The notes: generated by a model not told the origin, from the letters alone. Shown: positions 23,093-34,097, numbered from the stretch's first letter. The stretch is 64,000 bases of DNA from Apodemus sylvaticus (GCF_947179515.1 NC_067472.1:164936761-165000760); one strand, 5' to 3'. Translations and numbers: made by a program.

Positions 23093-23453
23093 TAGAACTA
23101 GAATTTTAAAAGCAAGCTAGCTCACAAAACTGGGATGTCTCAGGGAATTAGGATGAAGAAGCCCTTAGCTGGGTCTTTGCACACATTTGATTCATAAGCA
23201 ATGGCTACCTGTCTCTGTGGCCAGTGCCTAAGACCGCAGTGGGTGGTCCCAGCAGACACAGGGCAGGGTGCTGTGGTCCAGTTCCTATCTGGGTCTCTTC
23301 GTTCCAGTCTCTCTTCACCGGCTCCTCCAAAGAGGACTTCGCCCAGAGTGAGTACCCACAGGGAAGACAGGCCTTGAGTGTCTGGGAGGTTCCTTTCCTC
23401 CTGCTCCTCACACATTAGTCACAAGAAACCCTTCTTCCCATAGAAAAGCTTGA

Positions 23454-23488
23454 AATAATAATAATAGTAATAATAATAATAATAATAA
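23454..23488. repeat. (AAT)n microsatellite
   Basis: About eleven AAT units with one AGT interruption. Confidence 0.9.
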
Positions 23489-24644
23489 GTGAATGTTTGC
23501 TTTCTAGTCTGCCAAAGGGCTCACAGTCACAATAAAGATGGCGCTGCGACAGCTGGGGCCCAGACACTCGCATGTCTTAAAGTGGCGAGTAAGAAGCGGT
23601 CAAGTAGCTTGAATGTGCATCACCCCATGGCACTGGGAATGCTGCTAGGATTGCCCCAATCCTACCTCCACGCTTCAGAAAACAACTCACGAGAAGCCAT
23701 GCATGCAGCCTCACCAGGCCTCTACTGAAAGACGCCCTGGTGTGCTTCTCCACACTGTTAGCTGAGCTGATGGCTGAACAAAACAGAACTGTCTGCCAAT
23801 CAGAGGAGACGGCCATGACTCTTGGAAAAGCGGGGGAGTGTGGGATGGGGGTGGGGGGGGTGGGGGTGGGGGGAGGGGGAACTGGGCAGAGGAGAGTAAA
23901 CATGGGACAAGAAGAAGCCTGGCACCGCCCCTGTCCTGCATGGATGCTGGCCAGCTTTCTCCTGACATCTCTTGTGACAGGAAGCCTAAGAGTTCACAGG
24001 AACAGAATTCAGGCAGGGAGAGAGGGAACATCTAATTCTTTGGGGAGTCTTGCAAACATAAGAAGCTGAAAGTGTGGGTGTGACTGCACACACCCGAACT
24101 TGTGTGCGAATGCACCCATGTGAACACACATTTGCATTTGGCACATGGATGTGTAACTGTGTCTGTACTTGTGTGCAGCTGTTGATGCATGCACGGGCTT
24201 TGAGTGTGCGAACACGGTTGTGTTTCTGTGCTTTGGGGGTGGGCAGAATGTGCCGTTGGATCATTTTGCTATATGCACAGGTGCTGGGGGACACCTAGCT
24301 GTGAAGTGGGGTCAGGTACACTATCCCTCTCCAGCACAGGACCAGGGAAAGCCCCATGAGCCAGCCCCATGAGCCAACGCTCTCAGCAGCCCTCTCAGCA
24401 GGCCGGGAGCTTCCATGAGCCCAAGGAGTTTGTGCACATGCTGCAGGTGTCTGCCTCAGTGTGGGAGTGGGGTGGGGCAGAGCAGAGTGGCTCAGGACAG
24501 AACGATAAGGAGCAGATAGCACCTAGTTCTACTGGGCTGCTGGGGTTCTACAGATGTGCCAGGGACACAGGGTTTCTGAGACAGGAAAAGGATGGCGGAC
24601 TTTAGCCTAATACATTTCTTGTTCTAGGATGGCCCTTGTCAATC

Positions 24645-24676
24645 TTATTACTACTACTACTATTACTATTATTATA
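24645..24676. repeat. (TAC)n/(TTA)n microsatellite
   Basis: Run of TTACTACTACTACTATTAC followed by TATTATTATAG next to a truncated B2. Confidence 0.85.
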
Positions 24677-24678
24677 GT

Positions 24679-24793
24679 ACACCAGAAGAGATCATCAGAT
24701 CTCATTACAGATGGTTGTAAGCCATCATGTGGTTGCTGGGATTTGAACTCGGGACCTCTGGAAGAGTAGTCCGTGCTCTTGACCGCTGAGCCC
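24679..24793 (-). mobile_element. B2 SINE, truncated
   Basis: Antisense B2 core: ACACCAGAAGAGATCATCAG, GCCATCATGTGGTTGCTGGG and CTTGACCGCTGAGCCC; the 3' part is missing. Confidence 0.9.
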
Positions 24794-24803
24794 TATTATT
24801 TGG

Positions 24804-24972
24804 GTTTTTTTTTTTTTTTTGGTTTTTTTTTTTTTTGAGACAGGGTTTCTCTGTCGACCTGGCAATCCTGGAACTCACCATGTAGATCAGGCTGGCCTTG
24901 AACCTGGAGAGCCACCTACCTCTGTCTCCCAAGTGCCAAGGGATTAAAGGCATGTGCCAGCACTGCCCAGCT
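24804..24972 (-). mobile_element. B1 SINE
   Basis: Antisense B1 with two T-runs, GAGACAGGGTTTCTCTGTCG, AGATCAGGCTGGCCTTGAAC, ending GCACTGCCCAGCT. Confidence 0.92.
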
Positions 24973-25420
24973 GGCCCTTTCAATCTTATCTCCTCCTCCT
25001 AGTTCTCAGAAAGCCATGGGAGGTAATAAGGGATTGCCAGACTCAGCACGCTCAGCACCAATGCCGCCCTAAGAAATGTCACATAGCAGAGTAGTCTTCA
25101 GTCCGCTTGGCATACGTTACAATTCATTTCAGGTGACACGAGAGCAGCCACCCTGGATATTCAGACCTACCTGCATGCTTCTAGCATTTCTGAAATGCTT
25201 CCGTCCCCACAGGCCTGGTGAAACCTCCTCATCCTGGGGTCAGCTCACAATGTCCCCCGCCTCGATGCTGCCCTGCTATAGTAACTGCCCACTTGAATGC
25301 ACCAGGAATAGAACTATGTGTCACGTTAGCTGTTGTCTCACCTGCTCTCCCGGGCCCTGCACGGACAGAGCCAGCAGCCTGGCTCTTCATCGTTACCCAG
25401 GGGTAGCGGGTGTTGCCTAC

Positions 25421-26519
25421 CTGTACAGAAAAGGTGCAACCGTGGCTGTGTTGGGATGGTTGTATTGCTGCTGAGGCTGAGGTAACTGAACGCTGACGGT
25501 ATTGCTTCCAGTGGTCTGTGTGGTCCCGATGGAGCCGCTGACGGTTTGGCTGCTGATGCTGTGGTTCAGAGAGCTCCCTCCGGGGCCTTTGCCCTCTGAG
25601 GATGCCAGGCTGGAGGAGGAGCTAGAGTGCCTGCTGTCCAGCTGGGCCTTCTGGGGAGGCAGCCCCGAGCTCAGCTTCCCTCTGCTCCTCTCTCCTTCCT
25701 TGGGAGGTATGGGGGCACTTGGGGACTTCCCAGGCATGTTCTTCATTCCTGGCTTTGGTATGCCGCTGTGCGATGGAGCCGCAGCCTCCTTCTTGGTGCT
25801 GTTGAGCTTGCCGCCTTTGGGGATGAAGCTGGCGATCTTGGAGGACTTCTTCGGCATCTCAGTCGCAACCACCCCACCGAGCTCTTCCTTGGGTTCTTCC
25901 TTGAGGTCAGGCCGGTCGGTCACGGAGACTCTCTTGGTGAGGTCCTTGCCCTTCTCTTTCTCCTTCTCCTTCTCCCGCTGCTGCTTCTCCTTCTCTTTCT
26001 CATTACCCTTTGGGGAGCTCTTCTTATTGGTAAGCGCCCTGCTGAAAGTCCTCTGCGCAATGCCCTTGAGCGCAATCTTGGGGCTGCTGGATGCAGGGCC
26101 TGCAGTAGAAAGCGCCCTGTTAGCGGCCTCCAACTCTTCACTCTCCTCAAAGCTGGGCAGGATCTCGAGCCGCTCACAGCTCGTGTCCCGGGATGCTGAG
26201 CCCTCGCCTGCTTTGGAGCCTCCCTTGCTGTTGAAAAGTTTGAGCTTCTCCAACATGGATCTCTGGTTGTTGGGGGCAGGCTTCACGGCTTCAGGCGTGG
26301 GCCTGGGGGCCTCGGGCCCAGCGGGTTTGACGGACAGCATGGATGACGTGGCACTGTGCTTCACGCTGAGGGACTTGCTGCGCCAAGGCTTGGAGGTCAT
26401 GCTGGGCTGGGGGATGGCGGAGGAGGAGCAGTTAACAGGGATGGCAGGGCTGTTCTCCAAGGGTGCAGGTACATTTTCGCTCATTCCGGGATGGGAGGAG
26501 GCTGAGCTTGCCAATGGCT
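25421..26519 (-). CDS. Nav2: Nav2 large central coding exon B, 1,099 nt
   Basis: Minus-strand exon with acceptor TCTCTGCAG|AG at 26520 and donor TGTACAG|GTAGGC at 25420. One carried base plus 1,099 nt gives 366 codons and two spare bases (phase 2). Taking Leu at 26514-26512 as residue 1 of the exon frame, it shows: Ser/Pro-rich start (1-40); basic KPWRSKSLSVKHS (42-54); MLEKLKLFNSKGG (87-99), a conserved helical element; acidic FEESEELEAAN (122-132); SPKIALKGIAQRTFSRALTN (144-163); a Glu/Lys repeat with an inserted QQR (171-190); SFIPKGGK (229-236) and SGIPKPGMK (250-258), both SxIP-type; SRHSSSSSSLASS (294-306); and a Thr/Ser/Gln-rich tail ending NTATVAPFLYR. The composition is low-complexity and disordered. 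A role in EB-protein binding at microtubule plus ends is family knowledge plus inference. A 351-codon open frame on the opposite strand is a shadow of this exon. Confidence 0.98.
25946..26004 (-). repeat. Nav2: Coding GAGAAG repeat (Glu-Lys run)
   Basis: In exon B the codons AAG/GAG/AAA/GAA alternate to give NEKEKEKQQR then EKEKEKEKGKD. It is a hexanucleotide-like coding microsatellite interrupted by Gln-Gln-Arg, predicted to form a highly charged single helix. Human NAV2, as I recall it, is shorter here with Asp and Ser replacements. Confidence 0.85.
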
Positions 26520-26587
26520 CTGCAGAGACAGGGAAGGGAAAGCGACCTGAGTCATAGTTACTGAGCTACACTGAAGACTCAGGAAGG

Positions 26588-26665
26588 CCAGCCACAGCTA
26601 CCCAGCCAGCCACGGCTACCCAGCCGGCCATGGCTACCCAGCCGGCCAAGGCTACCCAGCGGGCC
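26588..26665. repeat. 18-bp tandem repeat, 4.3 copies, upstream of exon B acceptor
   Basis: Four near-identical 18-bp units (26588-26605, 26606-26623, 26624-26641, 26642-26659) plus a 6-bp partial, consensus CCRGCCAYGGCTACCCAG. It begins 69 bp from the acceptor of the largest Nav2 exon, on its intronic side, so it overlaps the region where branch point and regulatory proteins act. Confidence 0.9.
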
Positions 26666-27175
26666 GTTCCCCACCCATGTGCCCTGAAGCTCCGTTACTG
26701 GAGGTGAGGAGTATCTGTGGTTACAATTTAAACCCAGTTCATCCCTCTGTCCTCCGACGCACGCTGTTCACACGGCACCTCCCCCAGCCTCACCACATCT
26801 TGGTTGTGTCTGTTCTTATAAACACATGCCAATCTTAACAGTACCATGCAGAGCACAACTAAGAATGTAAATAATCTACCGGAAAGAAAGAGAAAATCCT
26901 TTACTGCCACCACATACCACTCCTGTGGTATTTGAGGGTGTAGGGAATAACTGCTTTAAGTGACTGAACCCAGAATTCCAGTTGTGAACAACAGTCAAGA
27001 AGTACTCAACTTTTAGAAGACAATTTATCATAGACATGAAAACAGACCCAAAGTAAGTAAAAATAGAAACTGAGGAGAAACCAGCAATTTTAAATGAAAA
27101 ATACATTGTTCATAAAAGTTGATAATTCCTATGTAAGATTTTTCTATGTTGCCACTTTTCCTTCTTTCCTTTTTC

Positions 27176-27255
27176 CCTTTTCCTTCCTTCCTTCCTTCCT
27201 TCCTTCCTTCCTTCCTTCCTTCCTTCCTTCCTTCCTTCCTTCCTTCCTTTCTTCC
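27176..27255. repeat. (TTCC)n microsatellite
   Basis: About 17 TTCC units directly before a B1. Confidence 0.95.
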
Positions 27256-27257
27256 TC

Positions 27258-27388
27258 TCTCTCATGACAAGATTTCTCTGTGTAGCCCTGGCTGTCTAGC
27301 AACTCACCCTGTAGACCAGGCTGGCCTTGAACTCAGAGATTTGCCTGCCTCTGCCTCTGCCTCTTGAGTGAGCCACCATGCCCATCCT
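27258..27388 (-). mobile_element. B1 SINE, with small deletion
   Basis: Antisense: TTTCTCTGTGTAGCCCTGGC, GTAGACCAGGCTGGCCTTGA; the GTGCTGGGATTAAAGGC segment is missing before AGCCACCATGCCCATCC. Confidence 0.88.
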
Positions 27389-27685
27389 AAAGAATTTCAC
27401 TTTGTCCTATCCTGTTCAGGGAAACTGGTGAGGCATATTCTCTGTATTCACTTGGGAATTCACAGTGGAGAGAAATGAGTTCTACCCAGTGAACACTTAA
27501 AACCCACACATCCCAGAGTGGGCGTGAACCACCAACCTTTCCGTTAACGGCCAAATATACTGAGCAGTTGTGCAATGGAGAGATTATGTTGGCTTTTTTT
27601 TTTAAAGGTTTACAAACAGAACAGACTTAAGAGACCTTCTTTTACTTAAGCACACAACGTGAGTATGCACCCCAACCCCCATCTC

Positions 27686-27687
<2 letters not shown>

Positions 27688-27724
<37 letters not shown>
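27688..27724. repeat. (CA)n microsatellite
   Basis: About 17 CA units. Confidence 0.95.
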
Positions 27725-27725
<1 letters not shown>

Positions 27726-29330
27726 CGAGAAAACACAAGTTATCTAGAAGTCAAGGCTTCCCCTTTGGCACTCAATGCATGTTTCCTTGCCCACAGTCTT
27801 TTCTCAGAAATCCACCGAAGGTATTTCCATACAAGTGCCAGGACCATTCTGGGAAGTGTGGGCTCCCCTGTTACTGTCCTGTCACTTACCGCAGTGGCCC
27901 AGCATCAGCGAGCCCTCTAAACTGCAGTCCCTTCTTCAGACGGAACTGCCATGATGCACCAGTGGCTCCAAGTGCCAGTAGCTGCTAGAGAAAGTGGCTA
28001 GGAGACAGAGGAAACACCCCCCACTGAGCCTGTCCCCCACCCCCAAGCCCAAGCCCATCACCCCCTTTGCACTGCTTGCAAAGTCAGTGACAGGACTTAC
28101 CTAACAGCGGCCACTTTCCCCCACAAGGATTCTCTAGGAGAATTTCTGCAAGCGGAGAGGCTGCCCTTCCAATTGTCACAAGTGTTTTCGGTTAAACTGC
28201 TCATGTTTCTAATTAACTTTTGTCATCCGCAACTACTTCTGTGCCCAGAAGCCTGTCAGGATTAACGGCTGCTTCCCCAGCTCTCTTTCCTTCCCCCCAC
28301 CTCCTCTTCCTAATACCTATGGTTCTGCTGCCTTCCAGCAACAGAGTAAACTGTACATAGAGCCGCTTTTGATGATTTAAAAGTCAACGGCTGCTAAGGC
28401 TGGGTCAAGGCAGCCCTGTGTGGGGCGCAAGCGCTGGGAGCCGGGCAGCCAGGGAAACTGGCTGAGTCTGCCCGCAGCTGCGTGGGGAAGCCACAGCTCT
28501 GGGTGATCCAAAGCAGACCTCCCAATGTTTTAAAACACATCCATCTTCCTGACTTACTAGGGAATCTGGATTTGGAGGGGAGGGTACTGCAAAACTCCTC
28601 CACCAAAACTCACGGGTGTAGCTGGATCTTTTCCTGGGTAGAACCAGAGACTGGCTTACAAACCTACCCACACCACCAGTTTGTCATAGGCTCTCTTGGG
28701 CTTGGCCCTCCCTCCTGGGGGGGCTGTCTCCTGGATATCTGGAGGCATGCCACTTACCATACTGTTAAATGTTTTACAAGAAAGGAAACTGAGGCCAGGC
28801 AGGGCTGTTTATGACTGTGTTCTTTCAGCTAAAATAGAATACCTGGGATTTGAACCCAGGTTCTCTGATACAGTACTCTCAGAAACACCACAGTAGTGAC
28901 ATCTATTTGTTTGTTTTTGGTTGTTGTTAAAGGCACCGCCTCGTGCATCCCAGACTAGCCTTAAATTTGCTCTACAGCTGAAGATGACCCTCTATCTTCC
29001 AAGCATATGTGGGGTTGAATAATGAACTTGGTGCGTGCTAGGAAATCTCTTTACAACTTGAGCTCCATCTCCAGCACATACCCCCTTTTAAAGAAATGCA
29101 AACCTCAGTCTCTAATACCCAGAGTGTTTTTCAGACATTGCCTTTCCTCATGCCTTCCTGATGATGATGATATCTGTGATGAGGGCAGCCACACCCCTCA
29201 GCAGGAAACAGCTGTACCACAGAAGAGGCCCTGAAGCTAATGAAAGTTTTCACGTCGGGGACCACTTTTCCAAGCAAAATTGCCTTTCTCTTAACCGGGG
29301 GATCTTATCAGAAGCTGAATGAGACAACAC

Positions 29331-29445
29331 CCATCCACCCACCTACCCACCCACCCACCCACCCACACCTTTCCTTCTACCTGATCATCCATTCTCCTGT
29401 TCCCCATCCCACCCCCACCCACTCACCCACTCATCTTTGCTCCCA
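29331..29445. repeat. (CCCA)n region
   Basis: CCCACCCACCCACCCACCCA followed by degenerate CCCA/CTCA units. Confidence 0.9.
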
Positions 29446-29659
29446 TCCGCCCACCACCCATACACTCAACATGTGCCCACCATCAGTCGCTTATTTATCA
29501 AGCACATCACACACACAAAATGCTGTTCCAGACACTTGGGACATGTCCACCACAAAGCAAAGATCTTCTGCCTTTATGAACTTTACATTTTAGAGAAAGG
29601 AAACAGGAAATAATTCGTCAACAGCCGGAAAATAAGCGGTAAAGAAAAGGAAGGCTGAG

Positions 29660-29756
29660 GATTTAGCTTCAAGCTATGAAGATCTCTGAGATCGAGGCCA
29701 GCTTTGTCTACATAAAGTGAGTTCCAGGGTTACACAGAGAGACTCTGGGTTTTAAT
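29660..29756 (+). mobile_element. B1 fragment (right part)
   Basis: GATCTCTGAGATCGAGGCCA, TTTGTCTACATAAAGTGAGT and GGGTTACACAGAGAGACTCT align with the 3' half of B1. Confidence 0.75.
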
Positions 29757-30569
29757 AAAAGGAATGAAGACAAAACTATTTCTACTATTTCTCTGGAGTC
29801 TTTTCAGCTGGGCTCGCATTAAAATCCCAGTGAGCCTTTAAGTAGCCTCAGGAGGTCAAGCCATGGGTATTTTTGTCCCACTGGGAACCACATGGTTAGC
29901 CTCACACGCTAGCTAAGTCCTTTCACTGTTCTGTGTAGTAATGCGTAGGGTATTTCTTCATTCTCAAATATTCTCCCTCATGTTTACTAATGGAGGAAGC
30001 TGTCTGGGACAAGGTATTGTCAGCCTTGTTAATTCAGAAATGCTGGTGTCCTAGGAAAACAAGCCTGGAGGACGGAGGGAGGGGTGGGCTTCCGAAAGAA
30101 GAGGGCTACTCTAATAACTAACAGCTCTTGCCTTTTTTCTCATGTAGATGGGCCTTCCCCTGCCTTACAGCAAAGGAATGTGTTGGGGAGGAGGGGGCAG
30201 GAGAGGACAGGAGAAAAGCACACAAGAATGTTCTGGACATCCTATCCCCCACAGTGCACATGAGCCACTGTTGGGAAGCGACTTGCTTTGCACAGCCCAC
30301 GGATGAATTATCTTTATCTTTTTCAAGGTATATTGCACCCAGCTCACATATAAAAGAACCATTTCATGTTTTCAAAATATACATTTAAGTTTCAAGTTGA
30401 CTTAAAAACATGACGCCAGGAACCACAAATGGTTCAGAGACTTGGTGAGAATCATACAGGCTTGTGAGCAAGGCAGGTTGAAGAAACACTATTAAATGAA
30501 ACAAAAAATACTTATTTCTATATTGAATCTATTCCTTTGTCCCACGTCATACTGGCTTCGAACGTCATC

Positions 30570-30639
30570 TGATGGCTACTCTCGGCACTTGTCTGCTTAT
30601 GTCTTGATGGCTACTCTCGGCACTCGTCTGCTTATGTCT
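30570..30639. repeat. 35-bp tandem duplication
   Basis: Two copies (30570-30604, 30605-30639) of TGATGGCTACTCTCGGCACY followed by TGTCTGCTTATGTCT-type sequence, differing at one base. Confidence 0.95.
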
Positions 30640-30794
30640 TGAAGGGAATGGAGGATATTGCTAAGAGTGGCTGGGTCAGCAACCGGGCCCAGTGTCGATG
30701 AGCACAAATACATTTAAAATAAGCACACCATGATTCACTCAGCAGCCTGTGAACATGTATCTATACGGAGATGGACAGAACTGAAATACTTCTT

Positions 30795-30984
30795 TTTTTG
30801 TTTCTGTTTTTGTTTTCTTCTGTTTTTGTTGTTGTTGTTGTTGTTTTTGGAGATAGGGTTTCTCTGTGTGGCCCTGGCTGTCCTGGAACTCACTCTGTAG
30901 ACCAGGCTGGCCTTGAACTCAGAAATCTGCCTGCCTCTTCCTCCCAAGTACTGGGATTAAAGGCATGCACCACCACTGCCCCGC
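30795..30984 (-). mobile_element. B1 SINE with 16-bp target-site duplication
   Basis: Antisense B1 with a TTG-rich tail (TTGTTGTTGTTGTTG). Flanks AACTGAAATACTTCTT (30779-30794) and AACTGAGATACTTCTT (30985-31000) differ by one base. Confidence 0.95.
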
Positions 30985-31579
30985 AACTGAGATACTTCTT
31001 AAAAAGTTACTATCTGCCTGCCTGCCTGCCTGTCTCTCTGTTTCTCCCTCCCCTTCTCTCCGTGTGTATGTGTGCATGTGTGTGCACACGCGCGTGCGCA
31101 TCTGTATGTGTGTCCTGGCATGTGCATGCTTGGAAACAACTTTCTGCAGTTGATTCTTTCCTTACACCACATAGGTCCCAGGGATCCAAGTCTGCACACT
31201 GAGCGCCCTCGCATTCTGAGCCATCTCAACCCCGCCCCCTTATTGCATACAATAAACTCTGATATAATCTACTCTAGTGTGATGTGCACAGTGCTAATGG
31301 CAAGGACTATGGAGAAGCTCAGTGTAAGAAGGGCTTGATTCCCCCCCGCCCCCAGCCCAGCCCACTTACAGTCCTCAGCATGGAGACACTCACTTGTAAT
31401 CTCAGTGCTTGTGAGGCAGAGACACTGGATCGCTGGGGTTCTGGCTTGCTGCTGTCCTGGTCCACTTGGTGTGTTCCAGGTCAGTGACAGATACTGCCTC
31501 AGAAAGCCACCAAGTAGACAGTGACACCTGACAAACTACATTTGAGGTTGCCTTCTGTTCTCCACACATATTTGTGTGC

Positions 31580-31680
31580 AATGCATACACACGTGCGTGC
31601 ATACACACAGACAGACACACACAGATAGACACACACACACACACACGCGCACACGCACACGCGCACACACACGCACGCAA
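31580..31680. repeat. (CA)n/(CG)n alternating tract
   Basis: CA repeats mixed with CACGCGCACACGCACACGCG and GTGCGTGC, strictly alternating purine-pyrimidine over long runs. Confidence 0.93.
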
Positions 31681-32410
31681 TGATGGCAGAGGCCTTTATG
31701 GATCTTCCTGACAGACTCAATGCTTTCCAGTCTGGGCACCTCGGTTCTAAAAGACCAATTTCCATAGTCCAACTGACAAACCACCACATAAAGAGAAAGT
31801 CTCCTTCGAAACATCATGATGCCTTTGAAGAAAAGGAAAACCTTTGGGTTGTTTTTGGCAAGCAGCCTCAGCCTTCTCTGACAGGAACTCATGTGCTCTA
31901 AATGAAAGCACTGTTATCCTGAGTACTTTTCCCTCTCTCCTTCAGCAAAGGTGAGATGCAGCCCAGGCCTCTCCTGTCCCTGAGCTTCGGTTGGGGAGCC
32001 AGCCGTTGGTGGTCTATTCCTGAAGCCAACGAGCACAAAGACAGAGTGTACTCCAGGACGGCTGACCCCAGCTCCTGTCATTGCTACGGTGACTTGAAAC
32101 CTGGCTGGGGGAGATTTCCTGCCTAAATCTTCTCCAAAGCTGTTGGGGAATAGATCTGATAATCGGGCCTGGGAAACTGTTTGCAATTTCCTATAATTTG
32201 TCAAGGTGTCAATCTTGAAAATTCAGATTTCTGAGGATAATTGAAACCAGTTGAGTTATCCTAAGTGTATGTTTTTCAGAACAGCTTTGGTTGGTGTCAT
32301 TATAGCCCTCTGAGCTATAACATGGGCATGTGGATGTGGCTCTGTTCAGTGGCTCTGCAGGAAGACTCTAAAGCTGGCTGAAGGAGCCTTCTTTACATTG
32401 TTAAAATAAC

Positions 32411-32445
32411 TAATCATCACCACCACCACCACCATCACCATCATT
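32411..32445. repeat. (CAC/ATC)n trinucleotide run
   Basis: ATCATCACCACCACCACCAC followed by CATCACCATCATT. Confidence 0.9.
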
Positions 32446-32459
32446 ATAATTAATTGTTG

Positions 32460-32600
32460 CTTTTTAAAAGCCAGGTTTCATGCCATCCAGACTGATCTCA
32501 AACTCATTATGTTTCTGAGGATAACCTTGGGCTCCTGATCTTCCTGTCTCTACCTCACTAGATTGGGATGACAGGCAAACACTGACATCATCCGGCTTCA
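32460..32600 (-). mobile_element. Old B1/PB1-like SINE
   Basis: Weak antisense match: CCAGGTTTCATGCCATCCAG, CTGATCTCAAACTCATTATG, GATTGGGATGACAGGCAAAC. Confidence 0.5.
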
Positions 32601-32624
32601 GTGTCTAGTATCAAGAAAGACCGT

Positions 32625-32670
32625 TTCTGTCTGTCTGTCTGTCTGTCTGTCTCCCTCCCTCCCTCTTTCC
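32625..32670. repeat. (TCTG)n then (CCCT)n microsatellite
   Basis: CTGTCTGTCTGTCTGTCTGT then CTCCCTCCCTCCCTCT before a B1. Confidence 0.93.
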
Positions 32671-32682
32671 CTCCCTCTCTCA

Positions 32683-32814
32683 ACGGGGTTTCTCTGTGTA
32701 GCCCTGGCTGTCCTGGAACTCACTCTGTAGACCAGGCTGGCTTAGATCTCAGAAATCCAGCTGCCTCTGCCTCCCAAGTGCTGGGATTAAAGGCGTGCAC
32801 CACCACTGCCCAGC
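32683..32814 (-). mobile_element. B1 SINE
   Basis: Antisense: GGGGTTTCTCTGTGTAGCCC, GTGCTGGGATTAAAGGCGTG, ending CACCACTGCCCAGC. Confidence 0.95.
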
Positions 32815-33331
32815 AAAGACACTCTTTCTGCTGTCTACTTCTTGAGGACCATCTTTAAAGAAAGGAGAAAAGGCAGGCACAATGATGGCCACGGAGGTTG
32901 GGCACCAGCCTGGGCTGGGATGGGAAGATACACACACATCCAGAATTCCAAAGGCTTCTAGAAGGTCTGAGCCACAGATACAGACTGTGATCTAGAGCCT
33001 AAATTCAGTAAGCTGCTTTGTAATGCGTAGCCTTCCAAAATCCCAATACCATTCTTCATTTTTTTTCAGAAATGCAAAAAGGTAAGCCTTTCTGTCTTAT
33101 ATGAGCTGCTAATTCCCCAGTGTCCCTTGTGACTTTTTCATTTCAGAGGAATAATGTATTATCCTCTCAATGTATGGGACAACTATGTTGAGTCCTTTCT
33201 AATATACATCAAGGTAATTGTTTCTCTTCAATGGCTTGTTTTTAGATAAACCCCTGTGAAACTATGAGTAACAAGGTCATTTGTTTTTCTGCTGGTAGCT
33301 TAAAAAAACAATATAAGAAACTAAGGAAGCA

Positions 33332-33516
33332 GGGGCTGGAGAGGTGACTCAGTGGTTAAGAGCACTGACTGCTCTCCCGAAGGTTCTGAGTTCAAAATCC
33401 CAGCAACCACATGGTGGCTCACAACCATTCATAATGAGATCTGATGCACTCTTCTGGAGAGTCTGAAGACAGCTACAGTGTACTTACATATATCAATAAA
33501 TAAATCTTAAAAAAAA
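33332..33516 (+). mobile_element. B2 SINE with target-site duplication
   Basis: Sense B2: GGGGCTGGAGAGGTGACTCA, GTGGTTAAGAGCACTGACTG, AGCAACCACATGGTGGCTCA, and a (A)n tail after AATAAATAAATC. Flanks AAGAAACTAAGGAAGCA (33315-33331) and AAGAAACGAAGGAAGCA (just after the tail, to 33532) are near-identical. Confidence 0.96.
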
Positions 33517-33886
33517 AGAAACGAAGGAAGCATCATTCCATTTCCAAAGCCACACTCCCCATCTCTTCTCTGAGGAGGTTCAAAGGAGGAATTTCTCAAA
33601 TTCCACTCCTGCTGCAAAGAACTGGGAAGCCAAATGATGAAGTCTGGCTAATGTTTCATCTATAACTTTAAAAAGCCAGAATCAACTCTTCAAACCTGTA
33701 TCTGTCTGTTGGTCCATCTCCCGTTTTGTTGTGCTGTCCCCTCCCTGACCCCTCTCATCCTGTACATCAAAAGATTTGTCACACATGAAATTTTAAATCC
33801 TTTCGATTATATGGATGAACAGAAGAGACCTAGTGTTCAACTGTGGCATTTGAAGGAAGCTATCCCATCCCTATAATAATACCTTT

Positions 33887-34097
33887 CCTTGTTTTGAGAC
33901 AGGGCCTCAGTTAGCTTAGGCTAGCCCAAACATACTATGTAGCCAAGGATGACCTTGAACTTCTGATCCTCCTTGCCTCTCCCTCCAGAATGCTAGGATT
34001 TCAGGTATGTATCACATGCCTGGTTTATGTAGCACTGGTACTGAGTCCAGGGTTTCATCTATGATAGGTAAGTATTCTACCAACTGTTACCCCAAGT
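33887..34097 (-). mobile_element. B4/ID-B1 SINE
   Basis: Antisense: GTTTTGAGACAGGGCCTCAG, then CACATGCCTGG and GTACTGAGTCCAGGGTTTCA, TTCTACCAACTGTTACCCCA; a B1-like left half fused to an ID-like right half, the B4 layout. Confidence 0.8.

Larger units (their letters stand above)
20258..25420 (-). other. Nav2: Intron between exons B and C (5.16 kb)
   Basis: Bounded by GTAGGC (25420) and GTAAAG (20258). SINEs dominate 21450-23095 and 24679-24972. 20289-20897 holds a 202-codon minus-strand open frame lying just before exon C, judged to be chance. 23110-24640 and 24980-25420 show no gene. Confidence 0.88.

Noticed and set aside
25502..26557. 351-codon open frame on the plus strand
   Set aside because: It lies exactly opposite the large Nav2 exon and is Leu/Ser/Pro-rich as expected for the reverse of a Lys/Ser/Pro-rich coding sequence; no start context or known family.
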